Source of the DNA: Pseudolactococcus chungangensis CAU 28 = DSM 22330
Lineage (GTDB): Bacteria; Bacillota; Bacilli; Lactobacillales; Streptococcaceae
Direction: 5' to 3'
DNA: 64,000 nucleotides
NCBI RefSeq assembly: GCF_002441885.1
Contig: NZ_JXJT01000008.1
Span: forward strand, 1 to 64,000
Part shown: piece by piece, positions 21,406 through 30,092 of the stretch
Position numbering within the stretch: the stretch's first letter is position 1
Layout: each line of letters starts with the position of its first letter
Notes under the pieces: model-generated
Database searches by the model: none
Told to the model about the DNA's origin: nothing
What the model saw: the letters and a program-made list of their open reading frames with translations, nothing else
Program-made: the position numbers and the translations under genes

Positions 21406-22590
21406 TTATTCACCACCATTCATTTTGTCAAGTGCCTGACGTTTAATTTTTTCTAGCTCTGCCTGTTGATCTAAGCTGGTTTCATTTTTGTAATCAGGAT
21501 CATACCAATCCGGTGTTTTACTCCCAACTGGTGCGGCTTTTGGTTGAGTTTTCGTTTTTTGCTGCACTTTCTCTGTCTGATTACGCTGATAGCTTGCTAA
21601 CCACTTCACTGCTAGCTCGGCTGAGGTCACCTGATCTTTCTTCCAGCGGTTAGCCTGCTCTTCAATATAGTCTGAGACATTAGAATAGCCTCGAATTTCC
21701 AAGAAGTAGATGATCAGCATATTTTGGATTTCTAGTGCGACGCCATCACGTGAAAGACGCATAAGGAGTTGCTTTTCTTTTTGAGTCGGATGACCGTCAA
21801 AACGGCGTTTCTTAATTTGCGACAGCAGTGCCTCTGGTTTTTCGGACTTGGCTGTTCTGATTAAGGCTTGTTCGGCTTTTGAAAAATCTAATAAACGCGG
21901 CTGTTTTTGGTTTTGTGCGATTAAATGACGAGATATATTGGCTGTGTTGAGTGTCTGATCGGCATTTTTTGTCGTTTCTGCTATTTTAAAGAGTTTATAC
22001 CAATCAAGGTCAAATTTATCTGCCAAGGCATAAAGTGATAACGTGTCCTTGGTTTCATTGGCAAACTGGACGCCTTGATTTTGCATAGCTGTCTTAAAAG
22101 CTGCTATATCTAATTTTGTATCTGCCGGCACTGAAATAACTGGTGTTTCAGGTATTTCAGCCACACGGTAGACATCTGAAAATTTTTTAGAGATTTTTTG
22201 ACCCGAAAAGTCAGAGTCTCTCACCAATTTATCAACGGCGGGTTGACCGATTTTATCCGTTAACAATTGTTTATAAAGACCATCTGCCAGAAAAAGTTCC
22301 GGTGTCAAATGGCTTTTTAAATCTAAGGTCAGTTCGCCATGGTCCTCATAAATATCTAGTAAATGCAAGGCTGATAGCTGGTCAAAGCTACTCATCAGCT
22401 CATTCAAGCCGTAATCAAGATGATTGAGTAAGTCTGACAGACGACCCTGGTGATTGGGGAAAACACGCAAGAGTTGGTACAAAGCGAAACTTTCTCGTCC
22501 AATAATCGGTTGGTAGAACATGACAAAAACACCGGCATCAAAGCTGGTTTTATCAGCGTTTTTAACTGTGAATTTATCAATAGGCCGCAT
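21406..22590 (-). CDS. dnaB: Primosomal protein DnaB (DnaD-like helicase-loading protein)
   Basis: This protein of about 394 residues attaches the origin to the membrane and works with DnaD and DnaI to load the helicase in Firmicutes. The N-terminal winged-helix part (FYQPIIGRESFALYQLLRVF) is followed by a DnaD-like domain (LLMRLSRDGVALEIQNMLIIYFLEIRGYSNVSDYIEEQANRWKKDQV region). The charged tail ends DKMNGGE. AAGGAAGTGACC lies before the ATG at 22590. A symmetrical hairpin touches this ribosome binding site. It must not be confused with the replicative helicase gene at 25056. Confidence 0.92.
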   Translation of the reverse strand: MRPIDKFTVKNADKTSFDAGVFVMFYQPIIGRESFALYQLLRVFPNHQGRLSDLLNHLDYGLNELMSSFDQLSALHLLDIYEDHGELTLDLKSHLTPELFLADGLYKQLLTDKIGQPAVDKLVRDSDFSGQKISKKFSDVYRVAEIPETPVISVPADTKLDIAAFKTAMQNQGVQFANETKDTLSLYALADKFDLDWYKLFKIAETTKNADQTLNTANISRHLIAQNQKQPRLLDFSKAEQALIRTAKSEKPEALLSQIKKRRFDGHPTQKEKQLLMRLSRDGVALEIQNMLIIYFLEIRGYSNVSDYIEEQANRWKKDQVTSAELAVKWLASYQRNQTEKVQQKTKTQPKAAPVGSKTPDWYDPDYKNETSLDQQAELEKIKRQALDKMNGGE

Positions 22591-22606
22591 GGTCACTTCC
22601 TTACCT

Positions 22607-22637
22607 AGCTGATAGTGAGCAGAGCTCACTATCAGCT
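22607..22637. promoter_or_regulatory. Hairpin touching the primosomal dnaB ribosome binding site
   Basis: Perfect 14-bp arms AGCTGATAGTGAGC and GCTCACTATCAGCT flank a 3-base loop, between the nrdR stop and dnaB. A T-run exists only on the plus strand. On the dnaB mRNA the stem ends about 4 bases before AAGGAAG, so an RNA-stability or translation effect is more likely than termination. Confidence 0.6.
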
Positions 22638-22642
22638 TTTAT

Positions 22643-23095
22643 CTATTTATTCTTATTCGTAATATTGCGTAAGAGATCTTCAAGGTCGCTAACGTCTTTA
22701 AAACTGCGATAAACACTCGCGAAACGTACATAAGTGATTTCATCAAGTTCTGCCAACTCTTCCATAACAAACTCGCCAATGGTGTCTGAATGGACTTCAT
22801 TTTCCGCAAGCATCCGGACTTTGCGCTCAACACGCTCAACTGCTTTTTCAATTGACTCAGAAGACACTGGTCGTTTGCGGGCACTACGTACAATCCCTGT
22901 GATAATTTTATCACGGTTAAAGATTTCTCGGGTGTCATCTTTTTTGATGACTAACAAGGGCATTTCTTCAATACGTTCAAAGGTTGTGAAACGATTGCCG
23001 CAATTTTCACATTCTCGGCGTCGTCTAATCGCATTTTCAGCCTGACGACTGTCAACGACTTTTGATTCTTCTGATTGACATTTTGGACATTTCAT
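22643..23095 (-). CDS. nrdR: Transcriptional repressor NrdR
   Basis: This 150-residue repressor of ribonucleotide reductase genes senses ATP/dATP. An N-terminal zinc ribbon has CPKC at 3-6 and CENC at about 31-34 with FTTFERIE after it. The ATP-cone domain starts [16 protein letters not shown] and contains [10 protein letters not shown]. It is complete and of family length. It lies between trmB and the primosomal dnaB, so DNA-precursor control and replication initiation genes share a unit. Confidence 0.97.
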   Translation of the reverse strand: MKCPKCQSEESKVVDSRQAENAIRRRRECENCGNRFTTFERIEEMPLLVIKKDDTREIFNRDKIITGIVRSARKRPVSSESIEKAVERVERKVRMLAENEVHSDTIGEFVMEELAELDEITYVRFASVYRSFKDVSDLEDLLRNITNKNK

Positions 23096-23098
23096 ATA

Positions 23099-23740
23099 TT
23101 AAAACTGCGCCTCCACTCGGTAGATTACTTGGCCTTTAGAAGAAAATTTTGCCTCGTATTCTGTCATGACATTTTTTTCAGAGAATTCTGTATCAGTATG
23201 TAAATCCAACCATACTTGCTGCAAGGTCATACCATATTGACTCATCGATGCTAAAGAGTACTCAAATAAGCCACGGTTATCAGTTTTAAAATGGACTTGT
23301 CCATTTTTGACTAAGATTGTTTCGTAGGTTTTCAAAAAATCTTTGTAGGTCAAACGACGTTTTTCATGACGCGTTTTAGGCCATGGGTCTGAGAAATTCA
23401 AGTAAACTAAGTCTACTTCGCCATCCGCAAAATAATTGGTTAAGCTACTCCCATCAACATGCAAGAGTTGCACATTCGGCAGGTTCATGTCGAGTACCTT
23501 ATCTAAAGCGTAGGATAAAACTGTCAATTGCATATCAATGGCGATATAGTTAATGTCTGGATGACGTTCTGCCATACCTGTAATAAATGCCCCTTTTCCT
23601 GAACCGACTTCAATATGGATAGTGTGGTTATTACCAAATTTCTCTGCCCATTTACCTTTAAAGGCCTCTGGGTTTTCAACCACATATTGGGTGTTGGCTG
23701 CCATCATCTCTGGGGCACCTTTACGATTTCTAACTCGCAT
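23099..23740 (-). CDS. trmB: tRNA (guanine-N7-)-methyltransferase
   Basis: This 213-residue SAM-dependent enzyme makes m7G46 in the variable loop of tRNA. The SAM-binding segment is [17 protein letters not shown], then YIAIDMQ. The catalytic and tRNA-binding part has [17 protein letters not shown] (the conserved DPWPK.RH.KRR block), and it ends with the T-x-Y-E motif (TEYEAKF). AGGAG precedes the ATG. The neighbouring ccrZ gene and trmB are a conserved pair in streptococci. Confidence 0.97.
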   Translation of the reverse strand: MRVRNRKGAPEMMAANTQYVVENPEAFKGKWAEKFGNNHTIHIEVGSGKGAFITGMAERHPDINYIAIDMQLTVLSYALDKVLDMNLPNVQLLHVDGSSLTNYFADGEVDLVYLNFSDPWPKTRHEKRRLTYKDFLKTYETILVKNGQVHFKTDNRGLFEYSLASMSQYGMTLQQVWLDLHTDTEFSEKNVMTEYEAKFSSKGQVIYRVEAQF

Positions 23741-23865
23741 CTTTTTTCTTTCACTCCTATGTTAATGCATGACGCAATTTATATTTTTTGAGTAGAAAAG
23801 CTTAAACACCTGGTTTAAACTTTTTCCCTTTAACTGAAACAAGGAGACGCTAGTCTCCCCATACA

Positions 23866-24666
23866 TTATTTAAAAATGTTACAAAAATTTCGCAAACCTA
23901 GAATTTCTAAATTCGCAGCCTGTAAATTGTCAGACCATAAATTTTCGTTGATCTGTTTTAAAAATGATAGTGTCCCATACCATTTTATTTTAACAAACGT
24001 TTCTTCATCCACCCGATAACCTGAGTATTCTAACCATTCCCGCCATTGATTTGGGGCAATGTAGTGGCTCAACAGATGTGCAACATCTACAAAGGCATCT
24101 GATAAAGCTACCGTATCCCAGTCTACTAGGTAAATTTTACCACTGTGGTCATTTTTTAACCAGTTATGGTGGTTAACATCACCATGGACGACGACAGCAT
24201 TTTGTGCATCAAACCTAGGTGTCGCTTCGCGTAATTCTGATAAGGCATTTGACAAGTATGAATTTTGAATTAAACTTCTATGCGCATGTTGATGTAATTT
24301 ATCCACCAGTTGTTTCGGTGTGGTCACATCGTTGCCAAATTTTTTGAAGGCTTCTACTAGCATTTTGCTGTGATGAAGGGTAGCAAGTGTCTGATTGACT
24401 TGCATATCTCCCATTTCAGTTGCTGCAAGCACGACACCGTCAACCCAAGATTGTGCCGTTAACATATCACCATTGCTATTGCGCTTGGTCCAAATAATTT
24501 TTGGCGTCAAACCTACTTGTGAAATTGATGCCAGAAGAGGGCTAGCATTGACTTTAACGAATGCCTTTTGGCTACCAAAAGTTGCATAAAAAACGTTATT
24601 CACACTTTGACCAAATGAGTTATTGAGTGGCACGTAGTGCCAATCCGCTTCGTTACCTTCCATCAT
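23866..24666 (-). CDS. ccrZ: CcrZ-like choline/aminoglycoside-kinase-fold protein
   Basis: This protein of about 266 residues has the phosphotransferase (APH/choline kinase) fold. The catalytic Brenner motif is HGDVNHHNW (H161, D163, N168) and the metal-binding Asp lies in LVDWDTVALSD (D182/D184). In pneumococcus the homologue beside trmB, CcrZ, couples division-ring formation to DnaA-driven replication. The family assignment here rests on the motifs and the trmB linkage. GGAGGGG lies before the ATG at 24666. The context of replication genes on both sides fits a cell-cycle role. Confidence 0.82.
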   Translation of the reverse strand: MMEGNEADWHYVPLNNSFGQSVNNVFYATFGSQKAFVKVNASPLLASISQVGLTPKIIWTKRNSNGDMLTAQSWVDGVVLAATEMGDMQVNQTLATLHHSKMLVEAFKKFGNDVTTPKQLVDKLHQHAHRSLIQNSYLSNALSELREATPRFDAQNAVVVHGDVNHHNWLKNDHSGKIYLVDWDTVALSDAFVDVAHLLSHYIAPNQWREWLEYSGYRVDEETFVKIKWYGTLSFLKQINENLWSDNLQAANLEILGLRNFCNIFK

Positions 24667-24708
24667 GCTGATAGACCCCTCCTTTCTTTCTGATATCAAA
24701 TGACTGCC

Positions 24709-24957
24709 TTATCCTTTATAATGAATCAACATTGACTGTGTTAAAATGTCAGCGTACATATAAGATTCAACGATTTTTTGACCACGTGGCAATATTTTTT
24801 CAACGACAAAATGTGTATCAAAAACTTCTGTCACGGTCACTTTATGACGGTTTTCACGTTTACGACCATAATGATCTGTAATCTCTACATCTTCACCTAG
24901 ATGTGAGGCCACCTCTTTTTTAATCTCAATGATTTTTCCAACTTCTTGACTATCCAT
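24709..24957 (-). CDS. veg: Veg-family protein (DUF1021)
   Basis: This 82-residue beta-rich protein has the Veg pattern: IIEIKKEVASHLGEDVEI, GRKRENRHKVTVTEVFDTHFVVE, then SYMYADILTQSMLIHY. The equivalent Bacillus protein is abundant and influences biofilm matrix genes. Its role in lactococci is unknown. The N-terminus is slightly longer than in Bacillus. The promoter is an extended -10 (TGTTATAAT, 25017-25022 box). The leader contains a short palindrome GTTCACA/TGTGAAC at 24984-25000, which could be an operator or a hairpin. Confidence 0.8.
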   Translation of the reverse strand: MDSQEVGKIIEIKKEVASHLGEDVEITDHYGRKRENRHKVTVTEVFDTHFVVEKILPRGQKIVESYMYADILTQSMLIHYKG

Positions 24958-24983
24958 ATCGCTCTCGTTTCTTTGATTTCCTT

Positions 24984-25025
24984 AGTTCACATGCTGTGAA
25001 CTTTTACAGTATTTCTATTATAACA
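24984..25025 (-). promoter_or_regulatory. veg promoter with adjacent palindrome
   Basis: The -10 TATAAT (25017-25022) is preceded by TG, an extended -10 promoter. GTTCACA and TGTGAAC around TGC (24984-25000) lie just downstream of the expected start. Confidence 0.5.
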
Positions 25026-25055
25026 TGAAAGGTCTACTAAAATCTACACTAGATT

Positions 25056-26417
25056 TTAGTAGCCTTGACTTGCTTCATGATGCGTGTCAATGCTGGTAAA
25101 CTTGGTAAATTGCCCCACCCACATTAACTCGGCAGTACCGGTTTCACCTGATCGGTTCTTAGCAAATATAATTTCAGCTTTATTATCAATTTCGACTTCT
25201 GGATCATTGGCGTTTTGATAATAAGCCTCACGATGAATAAAAGCGACAATATCGGCATCTTGTTCTATTGAACCTGACTCCCGCAAATCTGATAATTTAG
25301 GGCGTTTATCCTCACGTTGCTCAACACCACGGCTGAGCTGGCTGAGCGCAATAACAGGGACTTTTAATTCTTTAGCTAGAACTTTCAACTGCCGTGAGAT
25401 TTCTGATACTTCTTGTTGACGATTTTCTTTACCTGTTCCTGAAATCAACTGTAAATAGTCAATTAGAATCAAACCTAGATTGCCTTGCTCTTGGGCCAAT
25501 TTCCGTGACCTTGCTCGAATCTCTGTGATTTTAATACCAGGTGAATCATCGACGTAGATACTTCTATCTGCCAAGGCGCCTTGTGCAATAATTAAATTGC
25601 TCCAGTCATCATCGGTTAACTTACCCGTTCGCAAAGCATGTGCATCAATTAATCCTTCTGATGAAACCATCCGGTTAACTAAACTTTCTGCTCCCATTTC
25701 CAGAGAAAAGATGGCAACGGTCTGCCCGAGTTTTCCGATATTTGAAGCAATGTTCAAGGCAAAAGCGGTTTTCCCCATGGCTGGGCGGGCAGCTAAGATA
25801 ATTAGCTCGCCTTCATGTAGACCGGTCGTTTTCTCATCAAGTGATGGAAAGCCAGTTGAAATGCCGGTCACCGTCGATTTCAATTTTGATAAACGCTCGA
25901 TTTCATCGTAGTTAATATCAATGATTTCAGATATTTTACGAAATCCTGAGCGTGTCCGACCTTCTGTGACGGCGACGATACCTTTTTCTGCCTCAGCGAT
26001 GATGTCGTCGGCTGCCTCTTCTTGAGAATAGGCACGTTCGACTGATTCAGTCAACTGGCTGATTAACTTACGTAGTAAAGATTTTTCAGCTACAATTTTA
26101 GCATAGAAAACCGCGTGGGCCGCTGTTGGTGTACTCGTTGCCAATTCAGCGATATAGGAAATACCACCGATTGTTTCCAAATCTCCTTGGTTTTCCAATA
26201 AGGAATGGACGGTTAAAACATCAATTGGGCTACGCTCATCTTGTAGGCGTAGCATGATGCGAAAAATAATCTTGTGCGATGTCTTATAAAAATCATCAGC
26301 TGTGACGTATTCTGATACTTCAATCAAGCGGTCACTATCAAGGAAAATTGCCCCAAGGACAGCTTGTTCAGCTGCTAAATCTTGAGGCGGTGCCTTGAGC
26401 ACATCAATATCTGCCAT
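25056..26417 (-). CDS. dnaC: Replicative DNA helicase (DnaC in Gram-positive naming, DnaB family)
   Basis: This 453-residue hexameric 5'-3' helicase unwinds DNA at the fork. The N-terminal domain (PPQDLAAEQAVLGAIFLD) interacts with primase. The RecA-like domain carries Walker A ARPAMGKTAFAL, Walker B LILIDYLQLISG and the arginine-finger region SDLRESGSIEQDAD. The tail ends HHEASQGY, with the stop inside a 13-bp hairpin (CTACTAAAATCTA arms). The start follows the rplI stop directly, and its binding site GGAGAAG lies within rplI, so the two are coupled. Confidence 0.97.
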   Translation of the reverse strand: MADIDVLKAPPQDLAAEQAVLGAIFLDSDRLIEVSEYVTADDFYKTSHKIIFRIMLRLQDERSPIDVLTVHSLLENQGDLETIGGISYIAELATSTPTAAHAVFYAKIVAEKSLLRKLISQLTESVERAYSQEEAADDIIAEAEKGIVAVTEGRTRSGFRKISEIIDINYDEIERLSKLKSTVTGISTGFPSLDEKTTGLHEGELIILAARPAMGKTAFALNIASNIGKLGQTVAIFSLEMGAESLVNRMVSSEGLIDAHALRTGKLTDDDWSNLIIAQGALADRSIYVDDSPGIKITEIRARSRKLAQEQGNLGLILIDYLQLISGTGKENRQQEVSEISRQLKVLAKELKVPVIALSQLSRGVEQREDKRPKLSDLRESGSIEQDADIVAFIHREAYYQNANDPEVEIDNKAEIIFAKNRSGETGTAELMWVGQFTKFTSIDTHHEASQGY

Positions 26418-26870
26418 TTACTTCTCCGAAATTTTAACGCGAATCGTTGCCGTTACATCTTTGTGCAATTTAACTGGTACATCTTTCAAGCCAATAGCTT
26501 TAATCGGGTAGGCTAATTGAATTTTATGTTTGTCTAGTTTGAGGTTAAATTGCGCATTGAGGGCATCCGCAATTTTTTTTGAATTGATGGCACCAAAGAG
26601 GCGTCCATCTGCGCCAACTTTTTCTTTGATGTCAACAATTGTTGATTCTTTTTCAAGTTCAGCTTTAAGGGCTTGCGCTTCAGCCAAGATTTCAGCCTCT
26701 GCTTTTTGCTCTGCTTTGACTTGACCTTTCAACTCAGCCATAGCTTTACCAGTTGCCTCTTTGGCTAGATTTTTTTTGATTAAAAAGTTTTGTGCAAAAC
26801 CAGTTGGGACCTCTTTCACTTCACCTCGCTTGCCTTTACCTTTAACATCTTGTAAAAAAATGACTTTCAT
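26418..26870 (-). CDS. rplI: 50S ribosomal protein L9
   Basis: This 150-residue protein of the large subunit stabilises the L1 stalk region and limits frameshifting. The N-terminal domain starts [30 protein letters not shown] (signature GKGKRGEV and N-F-L). A long helix (about 42-75) leads to the C-terminal domain with [16 protein letters not shown]. Complete, family length. It is coupled to dnaC, and a small membrane-protein gene lies upstream. Confidence 0.97.
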   Translation of the reverse strand: MKVIFLQDVKGKGKRGEVKEVPTGFAQNFLIKKNLAKEATGKAMAELKGQVKAEQKAEAEILAEAQALKAELEKESTIVDIKEKVGADGRLFGAINSKKIADALNAQFNLKLDKHKIQLAYPIKAIGLKDVPVKLHKDVTATIRVKISEK

Positions 26871-26918
26871 TTTATTTCTCCTTTATAACATAACTAATCG
26901 TTTTAATACTAAGCTGAC

Positions 26919-27095
26919 TCAATAGCCTTTTAACATAAAATAGATGACATACACCCAGCTAAACAAACCATGAATACATGCCCAAGCGATACTATGCCAC
27001 TTGACATATGAAATGACGATCGCAAGTGCGCAGCCGAACGTGATACCGCTACTCGCAATTGAGCGTGTTCTGTTATCTTGAGTCTTACCAGCCAT
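26919..27095 (-). CDS. 58-residue two-span membrane protein between gdpP and rplI
   Basis: I translated this by hand. It starts MAGKTQDNRTRSIASSG, followed by two hydrophobic spans (about 18-31 and 36-54) with ISYVKWHSIAWACIHGLFSW between and within, and ends YFMLKGY. AGAGGTA stands 4-5 bases before the ATG. It lies 45 bases after gdpP and 48 before rplI on the same strand, so it belongs to that operon. I do not recognise the family. Its fixed place between a c-di-AMP phosphodiesterase and a ribosomal protein gene makes a regulatory or membrane-partner role possible, but that is inference. Confidence 0.7.
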   Translation of the reverse strand: MAGKTQDNRTRSIASSGITFGCALAIVISYVKWHSIAWACIHGLFSWVYVIYFMLKGY

Positions 27096-27140
27096 ACATT
27101 ACCTCTCTCAGATGGTCTCCATCATTTTATGCTATATTAT

Positions 27141-29108
27141 CTATTTGTCATCACCAGAGCGATTTAAGAGTTTTAATAAATCATCTCTCACTTCAGTTGG
27201 GGTTTTCTCATAAATTTGCGCTGCTGCATTATTGAAATGTCCGCCACCACCAAATTTTTCCATAATACGTTGGACGTTGAAGTCTCCTGACGATCTAGCG
27301 GAAATAGCTACATAACCATTTTCATGATTGACAATCGTAAATGAGGCATCAATTCCCACCATATTTAAGAGTGTATCCGCTGCTTTTGCGATTGTAACAT
27401 TGTCATACATTTTGCGGTAGAGCCCGATACCTATGGCAATGTTGTCATGAAATTCAGCGTTGAGGACAATTTCGTTAATCTTCTTGTATTTGTCAAACTC
27501 TGTCGCCAGGAATTTTTTAATTAGATTGTTATCTGCGCCCTGGGAACGGAGAAATGACGCTGCCTCAAAGGTTCTAGCAGTTGTGCCTTTGGAGAATTTC
27601 TGTGTATCGACTGAAATGCCTGCCAGGGCAATTGATGCTTCCACTTTTGACATTTTTTGTTTCTGATCATTTTGGTACTGTAAGACTTCAACCACCAACT
27701 CAGAAGCTGATGATGCCCCACTCTCAATATAAGTCAGTAAAGCATTTTTCGGGAAGTCATCATCACGACGATGGTGGTCAATTACTACGACTTTATCAAA
27801 ACTCTTATAGAAATCATAATCCATGGTTTGACTTGTCTTCGAATGGTCAACCATAATCAACAGCGAGTTCGATTTTTTCAGCTCGTACGCGGTATCCATC
27901 CGGATAATGTGGGCAAAGCCATCTTTTGATTCATTGAGCTTGGCAATGGCACGCTCAACGTCAGGTAAAAGTTGTTTTTCGTCATAAACAATAAAAGCCT
28001 CTTTATCGTTCATATTGGCGAAAATTTTTGTTGCAACTGCTGCACCCAATGCATCCATGTCTGGATATTTATGTCCCATAACAAAGACATTCTCAGACTC
28101 TAACACAATCGTTCGAAGTGCTGTCGCAATCGCCCTCGCTCGTGTCCGAGATTTTTGAGTATGGCTGGCTGAGTTGCCACCAAAATAAATTGGCTTGGCG
28201 GTGTTAATGTTTTCTTTAATTACCACTTGATCTCCACCACGAACAAGTGCCAACTCTAAGTTATCAAGTGCTGTTTTACCAATCTTAGAAAAGTTTTCTA
28301 AACCGTAGGACATCCCGATAGACAAGGTCAGAGAAAAGTTTTTTTCTGTCGCCTCCTCACGAAAGGCGTTCACAAATTTAAACTTATCATCCATGATTTG
28401 CTTCAACGTTAGATAATTCGTATAAATATAGTAGCGACTGGCATTATATCGACTAATATAAACGTTATATTTGTTAGAAAAAGCATCGATTTTCGTCGCA
28501 ATGAAATTATTAATAATCGTTCGACTACTGTCAGAAATCAAATCAGTCGTATCATCATAATTATCGACTGAAATAATCCCAATTACAGGACGGCTTTCAC
28601 GCGTAATCGTTTTCGCCACAACCTCACTGGTCGCATCTATAAAATAAAGTAGTTTCTTTTTATGGTCAACTTTAATCGCATACTTTTTTTGTCCGACAGA
28701 CAGGTATTGCATGCCTTGGTCATCAATATCCTGCACAATTTCTTTTATTTTATCGGCCTCTAATTTATCTTCATCATTGGAAAAGATAATATCGACATAT
28801 GGGTTAAACCACTCGGGCGTATAATCAAACTCAGAATATCGCAATACGCCTATTGGCATCGTGTCGAGTGTCGCATTCAGTGAATTTTCTGCGGTTTCAT
28901 TGAGTTCGCGGATATTATCGAGATTGTTAGCCATCACCACACGCGCACGGGCTAATAAAAGAAACATCACAATTAAATTCACAACTAACAATAAGACCAG
29001 CTCAGTTTGTTGAAATTCTGCCAAGCGCAAAATAATCACTTCGCATAAATACACCACCGTCATCGAAATGATGATAATAAGTGGTAAAAATCTTTCGTAA
29101 CGTTTCAC
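27141..29108 (-). CDS. gdpP: Cyclic-di-AMP phosphodiesterase GdpP
   Basis: This 655-residue membrane protein hydrolyses c-di-AMP to pApA. It has two N-terminal membrane spans (about 8-29 and 36-57), a PAS-like sensor region (about 70-160) and a degenerate GGDEF domain (about 170-310) without the GGDEF signature (RGGDQ near 300). The DHH domain has GHKYPDMDALGAA near 345, MVDHS and VIDHH. The DHHA1 domain has FGGGGHFNNAAA near the end. All metal-ligand motifs are present. The start is GTG with GAGGTG upstream. It is the counterpart of cdaA at 53912. Confidence 0.95.
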   Translation of the reverse strand: MKRYERFLPLIIIISMTVVYLCEVIILRLAEFQQTELVLLLVVNLIVMFLLLARARVVMANNLDNIRELNETAENSLNATLDTMPIGVLRYSEFDYTPEWFNPYVDIIFSNDEDKLEADKIKEIVQDIDDQGMQYLSVGQKKYAIKVDHKKKLLYFIDATSEVVAKTITRESRPVIGIISVDNYDDTTDLISDSSRTIINNFIATKIDAFSNKYNVYISRYNASRYYIYTNYLTLKQIMDDKFKFVNAFREEATEKNFSLTLSIGMSYGLENFSKIGKTALDNLELALVRGGDQVVIKENINTAKPIYFGGNSASHTQKSRTRARAIATALRTIVLESENVFVMGHKYPDMDALGAAVATKIFANMNDKEAFIVYDEKQLLPDVERAIAKLNESKDGFAHIIRMDTAYELKKSNSLLIMVDHSKTSQTMDYDFYKSFDKVVVIDHHRRDDDFPKNALLTYIESGASSASELVVEVLQYQNDQKQKMSKVEASIALAGISVDTQKFSKGTTARTFEAASFLRSQGADNNLIKKFLATEFDKYKKINEIVLNAEFHDNIAIGIGLYRKMYDNVTIAKAADTLLNMVGIDASFTIVNHENGYVAISARSSGDFNVQRIMEKFGGGGHFNNAAAQIYEKTPTEVRDDLLKLLNRSGDDK

Positions 29109-29252
29109 GTCTATTCACCTCGTTCTGAAGTTTCTGACTTTTGTTAATACAGTTATCAACGCTTTTTGATACCTAGCAACTAAGTCATAATGGTTCATTT
29201 TACCATATTTTAGCTGTTTTTTCAACGATTCAAGGTGGCAACTTAGCACAGT

Positions 29253-29894
29253 CTACAAATGACTCGCAATCTCAGTTAAATTATTAAACAATTCATCCGC
29301 CCGAGACTGATCCAAACCAAACACATTGTCTCTAATTCCCCAGACTGTCGCACCTGAGTCAACCCCAGCCGCGATACCTTTCTCACTATCCTCAATCACC
29401 AAAGTCTCCTTTGGATCCATACCTAACCGCGCCATCGCAACCTCATAAATTTCCGGATTTGGCTTAGACTCCTCGAAATCTTCACCCGATAAAACCACCT
29501 CAAAATAGGGCAATAGCCCCGTCAGTTTCATCGCCCTTAAAATCTCTAGTTTAATGGTACTAGACGCAAGCCCAAGTTTGTAGCCCTTGGCTTTTAAAGC
29601 GTCTAAAGTAGATTTAGCATCTGAAAATAAGAGTGTATCATAAGGAATCGCATGGGCAAGTTTATATTGGGTGTACTCAGCCTGCAAAGCAGGTACATCC
29701 CACTTATCATAGTCATCTCTTAAAATCATATACCAAACCTGTCTCATGTTGCCCCCAATGAAATCAAGTGGCGACAAGTGGGCAATCGAAATCCCTTTGC
29801 TATCTAAAAAATTCTGACGTCTCGTGTAATAATAGGGCTCAGTATCTACTAAAACACCATCCATATCAAAAATAATCGCTTTAAATTTATTCAT
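29253..29894 (-). CDS. HAD-superfamily phosphatase, beta-phosphoglucomutase-like
   Basis: This 213-residue enzyme has a Rossmann core and helical cap. Motif I is FDMDGVLVDTEP at 9-20 (nucleophile and acid/base Asp), motif II is LASST at about 112-116, motif III is Lys in the SKPNPEIY segment and motif IV is VIEDSEKG. The GVLVDTEP signature and four-helix cap (subclass I) are shared with beta-phosphoglucomutases and sugar-phosphate phosphatases, so the substrate is unknown. It is transcribed alone from a predicted leaderless promoter, divergent from aspartate kinase. Confidence 0.85.
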   Translation of the reverse strand: MNKFKAIIFDMDGVLVDTEPYYYTRRQNFLDSKGISIAHLSPLDFIGGNMRQVWYMILRDDYDKWDVPALQAEYTQYKLAHAIPYDTLLFSDAKSTLDALKAKGYKLGLASSTIKLEILRAMKLTGLLPYFEVVLSGEDFEESKPNPEIYEVAMARLGMDPKETLVIEDSEKGIAAGVDSGATVWGIRDNVFGLDQSRADELFNNLTEIASHL

Positions 29895-29901
29895 AAATAC
29901 T

Positions 29902-29910
29902 ATTTTACCA
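29902..29910 (-). promoter_or_regulatory. Extended -10 promoter of HAD gene, predicted leaderless
   Basis: Minus strand TGGTAAAAT (hexamer 29902-29907) ends 7 bases before the ATG at 29894. There is no Shine-Dalgarno. The extended -10 and following base match those at 8560 and 48770. Confidence 0.6.
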
Positions 29911-29929
29911 AATTTTTTGATATTTCGTA

Positions 29930-29958
29930 TTGAAAGTTTTCAGAATTTTCGCTAAAAT
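29930..29958 (+). promoter_or_regulatory. Aspartate kinase promoter with CodY-like box
   Basis: TTGAAA (29930-29935), a 17-base spacer and TAAAAT (29953-29958). The spacer contains AGTTTTCAGAATTTT (29935-29949), 12 of 15 matches to the CodY consensus AATTTTCWGAAAATT. CodY control of aspartate-family amino acid genes is known in lactococci; here it is inferred. The leader to the start codon is about 130 bases. Confidence 0.55.
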
Positions 29959-30092
29959 AGATATAATACAATCCAAAACCGAGCAACAGCTCAGTATCAT
30001 GACACAATACCGCCCCCTAAGCTGTGATAAGTTTCTACACCAAGTAGCATAATCTTCACAATATCTTAGAATAATCAAAGGAAAATCTCATC

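Noticed and set aside
29960-30092. Lysine riboswitch before aspartate kinase
   Set aside because: The 130-base leader is too short and lacks the conserved L-box helices.
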